Of a stretch of DNA of 64,000 nucleotides, positions 59,048-64,000 are shown in pieces. A program made the translations under genes and the position numbers. The stretch's first letter is position 1; each line of letters opens with the position of its first letter. The stretch spans positions 124,001 through 188,000 of the forward strand of contig NZ_NCST01000019.1 of NCBI RefSeq assembly GCF_002088975.1, in the 5' to 3' direction. Under the pieces are notes generated by a model. That model did not search any database, was not told where the DNA came from, and saw only the letters and a program-made list of their open reading frames with translations. The DNA is from Henriciella aquimarina (lineage in GTDB: Bacteria > Pseudomonadota > Alphaproteobacteria > Caulobacterales > Hyphomonadaceae).

Positions 59048-59101
59048 GTGATCATCCGGCGCATCCTTTGGTGGCGCCGTTCAGCGAATCGGGCAAACTG
59101 A

Positions 59102-60742
<1,641 letters not shown>

Positions 60743-60746
60743 CGGG

Positions 60747-60775
60747 TTGCAATTCCGCAAGCCTCTAAGTATACG
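60747..60775 (+). promoter_or_regulatory. Possible rpmF promoter
   Basis: TTGCAA (60747-60752), 17 bp and TATACG (60770-60775) fit a sigma-70 promoter moderately well, just after the pyrG stop and 55 nt before rpmF. Confidence 0.4.
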
Positions 60776-60829
60776 CGCGGTTTGAATTCACGTGCGGGTG
60801 CTTTGCCCGCCAGAAATTGGAATGAGACC

Positions 60830-61015
60830 ATGGCAGTCCCGAAGAGAAAAACGACGCCGTCGAAGCGCAACATGCGCCGCGCGCACGACCGCCTGAAAGG
60901 CAACACCTACATCGAAGATTCCGAATCCGGTGAGCTGCGCCGTCCGCACCATATCGATCTCAAGACCGGTATGTATCGCGGTCGCCAGGTGCTTGAGCCG
61001 AAGGAAGACTTCTAA
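60830..61015 (+). CDS. rpmF: 50S ribosomal protein L32
   Basis: 61 aa basic protein. The start [19 protein letters not shown] is diagnostic for L32, and [15 protein letters not shown] is the alphaproteobacterial C-terminal pattern without the Cys pairs seen in zinc-binding forms. The ATG at 60830 is used; an upstream TTG-start frame would add 16 unlikely residues. Confidence 0.96.
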   Translation: MAVPKRKTTPSKRNMRRAHDRLKGNTYIEDSESGELRRPHHIDLKTGMYRGRQVLEPKEDF

Positions 61016-61065
61016 ATCAGGCCTCCAGGCCTTGCGCCTCAGGGCGACACGAATTACCGACTTAT

Positions 61066-62416
<1,351 letters not shown>

Positions 62417-62433
62417 AACCAGGATCGATTCTT

Positions 62434-62454
62434 CTGCTGATTCGTTTTCAGCAG
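62434..62454 (+). promoter_or_regulatory. Hairpin overlapping the ftsB ribosome site
   Basis: A 7-bp perfect stem CTGCTGA / TCAGCAG (62434-62440 with 62448-62454) with a 7-nt loop ends 10 nt before the ftsB ATG. The 3' arm includes the AG of the AGG that would serve as Shine-Dalgarno, so the hairpin could restrict translation. Confidence 0.4.
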
Positions 62455-62464
62455 GTGATCGAGA

Positions 62465-62764
62465 ATGGCTCCGAAATACGCCGCGGCAGCAATGTGCGCG
62501 TTGACTGCATACTTTGCCTACCACGCATTTGCGGGCGAGCAGGGGCTTGGTCACTGGAGCGATATGCAGGCGACACTCGAGACCAAAGAGGCCGAGCTGT
62601 CCGAAATTCGCGATGCCAACGACCAGCTCCGCGCCGACATTGCCCGCCTCACTCCGGGTACGGTCGATCCGGACCTTGTGGAGGCGCTTGCTCGTGACGA
62701 TCTCGGATTCGCATATCCCGATGAAATCATTCTCATGTCTGAGCAGGGGCAACCTGCATTTTGA
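62465..62764 (+). CDS. ftsB: Septum formation initiator FtsB/DivIC-like
   Basis: 99 aa bitopic division protein. One N-terminal membrane helix (about 5-23) is followed by a coiled coil (MQATLETKEAELSEIRDAND) and a C-terminal EALARDDLGFAYPDEIIL motif typical of the family. FtsB bridges FtsL and FtsQ in the divisome. It lies between eno and pdhA, a common alphaproteobacterial order. Confidence 0.9.
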   Translation: MAPKYAAAAMCALTAYFAYHAFAGEQGLGHWSDMQATLETKEAELSEIRDANDQLRADIARLTPGTVDPDLVEALARDDLGFAYPDEIILMSEQGQPAF

Positions 62765-62834
62765 CATAGGTGCTAAAACTAGACGAACCCCCGTCTCAGG
62801 ATACATAAGAGGGGACTCCAGATGAGGAGACTCC

Positions 62835-63854
62835 ATGGCTAAGGCGCCGACCAAGAGCAAAAGCTCGAAATCAAATTCAAAAATGAAGCGTGACGAAGCG
62901 CTCAAATTCTATCGTGACATGTTGTTGATCCGCCGGTTCGAAGAACGGGCAGGTCAGTTGTACGGCATGGGCAAGATTGCTGGCTTCTGTCACCTCTATA
63001 TCGGACAGGAAGCTGTCGTGACCGGTATGCAGGCCTGTCTGAAGGATGGCGACCAGATCGTCACCGGCTATCGCGATCACGGCCACATGCTGGCCTGTGA
63101 CATGGACCCGAAAGGGGTCATGGCTGAGCTGACCGGCCGCGCGGATGGCTATTCCAAGGGCAAGGGCGGCTCCATGCACATGTTCTCGAAAGAGAAGAAC
63201 TTCTATGGCGGCCACGGTATCGTCGGCGCCCAGGTTCCGATCGGGACGGGCCTCGGCTTTTCCAACCGGTACAAGGAAACAGACAATGTCTGCGTGACCT
63301 TCTTTGGCGACGGCGCTGCCAACCAGGGTCAGATCTATGAGTCCTTTAACATGGCATCCCTCTGGGACCTTCCGGTTGTCTATGTCATCGAGAATAACCA
63401 GTACGCCATGGGTACCAGCGTGGCGCGCGCCTCAGCCGAGACCGAGCTCTACAAGCGGGGGATATCCTTCGAGATCGAGGGTGAAGAGGTCGACGGCATG
63501 GACGTTTATGCCGTGAAAGAGGCTGGCGAAAAGGCCATCAAATATGCCCGCTCGGGCAAGGGGCCCTACATCCTGGAAATGAAGACCTATCGCTATCGCG
63601 GTCACTCCATGTCCGATCCGGCCAAGTACCGCAAGCGTGAAGAGGTTGACGATATCCGTACCCATCATGACCCGATTGACGGTCTCAAAGCCCGTATCAT
63701 CGAGGCTGACCTGACGAGCGAGGATGATCTGAAAGACCTCGACAAGGAAATCAAAGCGCTGGTGAAGGAGGCTGCAGACTTCTCCCTCGACAGCCCCGAA
63801 CCCGATCCGTCCGAGCTGTGGACCGATGTGCTGCGTGAAGTGGAGTCTGCCTGA
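62835..63854 (+). CDS. pdhA: Pyruvate dehydrogenase E1 component subunit alpha
   Basis: 339 aa thiamine-diphosphate enzyme subunit. The ThDP motif runs from GDGAANQG to ENNQYAMGT. The [15 protein letters not shown] loop contacts cofactor and E2. The first 17 residues are Lys/Ser-rich and probably disordered. GAGGAG lies 4 nt before the ATG. A seven-codon upstream frame (62822-62842) overlaps the start. The stop overlaps the next gene by 1 nt (TGATG). Confidence 0.96.
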   Translation: MAKAPTKSKSSKSNSKMKRDEALKFYRDMLLIRRFEERAGQLYGMGKIAGFCHLYIGQEAVVTGMQACLKDGDQIVTGYRDHGHMLACDMDPKGVMAELTGRADGYSKGKGGSMHMFSKEKNFYGGHGIVGAQVPIGTGLGFSNRYKETDNVCVTFFGDGAANQGQIYESFNMASLWDLPVVYVIENNQYAMGTSVARASAETELYKRGISFEIEGEEVDGMDVYAVKEAGEKAIKYARSGKGPYILEMKTYRYRGHSMSDPAKYRKREEVDDIRTHHDPIDGLKARIIEADLTSEDDLKDLDKEIKALVKEAADFSLDSPEPDPSELWTDVLREVESA

Positions 63855-64000
63855 TGTCCATTGATGTCCTGATGCCGGCCCTTTCGCCCACCATGGAGGA
63901 AGGCACACTTTCCAAATGGCTGAAGAAGGAAGGCGATACGATTTCGTCCGGCGACGTCATTGCCGAAATTGAGACCGACAAGGCGACCATGGAGGTCGAG
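63854..64000 (+). CDS. pdhB: Lipoyl-domain pyruvate dehydrogenase subunit, 5' part (probably E1 beta)
   Basis: The first 49 codons are seen before the window ends. They encode a lipoyl domain ([19 protein letters not shown]) with lipoyl-Lys43 in [10 protein letters not shown]. In alphaproteobacteria the gene after pdhA usually encodes an E1 beta subunit carrying an N-terminal lipoyl domain. An E2 acetyltransferase would begin the same way, so the assignment rests on gene order. Confidence 0.75.
   Translation, partial: MSIDVLMPALSPTMEEGTLSKWLKKEGDTISSGDVIAEIETDKATMEVE

Noticed and set aside
62761-62790. TTGACA at 62761 as a pdhA promoter
   Set aside because: The -35 match is perfect but no acceptable -10 lies 15-19 nt downstream, and it overlaps the ftsB stop codon.

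Overview
This window looks like a chromosomal segment of a free-living, probably marine or halotolerant alphaproteobacterium. The best guess is Caulobacterales or Hyphomonadaceae-like; this is inferred from gene content and order, not from a search. Supporting signs are an alphaproteobacterial-style nuo operon with a long NuoE and a NDUFS4-like accessory protein, lipid A synthesis using LpxI, a ProRS without the editing insertion, a GTTC-N7-GTTC LexA box upstream of lexA, a TTAA-N7-TTAAC CtrA-type site upstream of ftsB, and an ectoine synthase homologue. The sequence is GC-rich with tightly packed genes. Many neighbours overlap by 1-4 nt and several genes start with GTG or TTG. No insertion sequence, prophage, CRISPR array, rRNA or origin was seen, and no gene-free stretch exceeds 300 bases.

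Region 1 (1-5828) is the most accessory-looking part. Four tRNA genes (Glu partial, Pro, Arg, Phe) are interleaved with a double cold-shock-domain protein, a secreted DUF192 protein overlapping a hotdog thioesterase, the NDUFS4-like protein, and a minus-strand amidase-ectC pair. A sphingosine-1-phosphate-lyase-like PLP enzyme is divergent from that pair. Region 2 (5829-21157) encodes all 14 core subunits of respiratory complex I (nuoABCDEF, an unrecognised small membrane protein, nuoGHIJKLMN). A terminator-like hairpin lies between nuoI and nuoJ. Region 3 (21154-31902) continues on the same strand with birA, coaX, RNase J, methylmalonyl-CoA epimerase, a DUF1467 protein, proS, lolC/E, lolD and dnaE.

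Region 4 (32040-46197) is the translation and envelope cluster rpsB-tsf-pyrH-frr-uppS-cdsA-dxr-rseP-bamA-skp-lpxD-lpxA-lpxI-lpxB. It runs from ribosome assembly through undecaprenyl, phospholipid and isoprenoid precursors to outer-membrane protein assembly and lipid A. fabZ, often found between lpxD and lpxA, is absent here. Region 5 (46194-57635) is mostly minus strand: gltX-gltA, then ppiD-trpE-trpG-trpD-trpC-lexA, with comEC on the plus strand between the two groups. The gltA terminator is embedded inside the 3' end of the lpxB coding sequence.

Region 6 (57723-64000) is plus strand: tpiA, secG, pyrG, rpmF, eno, ftsB, pdhA and the start of a lipoyl-bearing pyruvate dehydrogenase subunit, cut by the window edge. 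It combines glycolysis and entry to the TCA cycle with CTP synthesis, protein export and cell division. Everything described is read from the sequence and general family knowledge; no database search was run.
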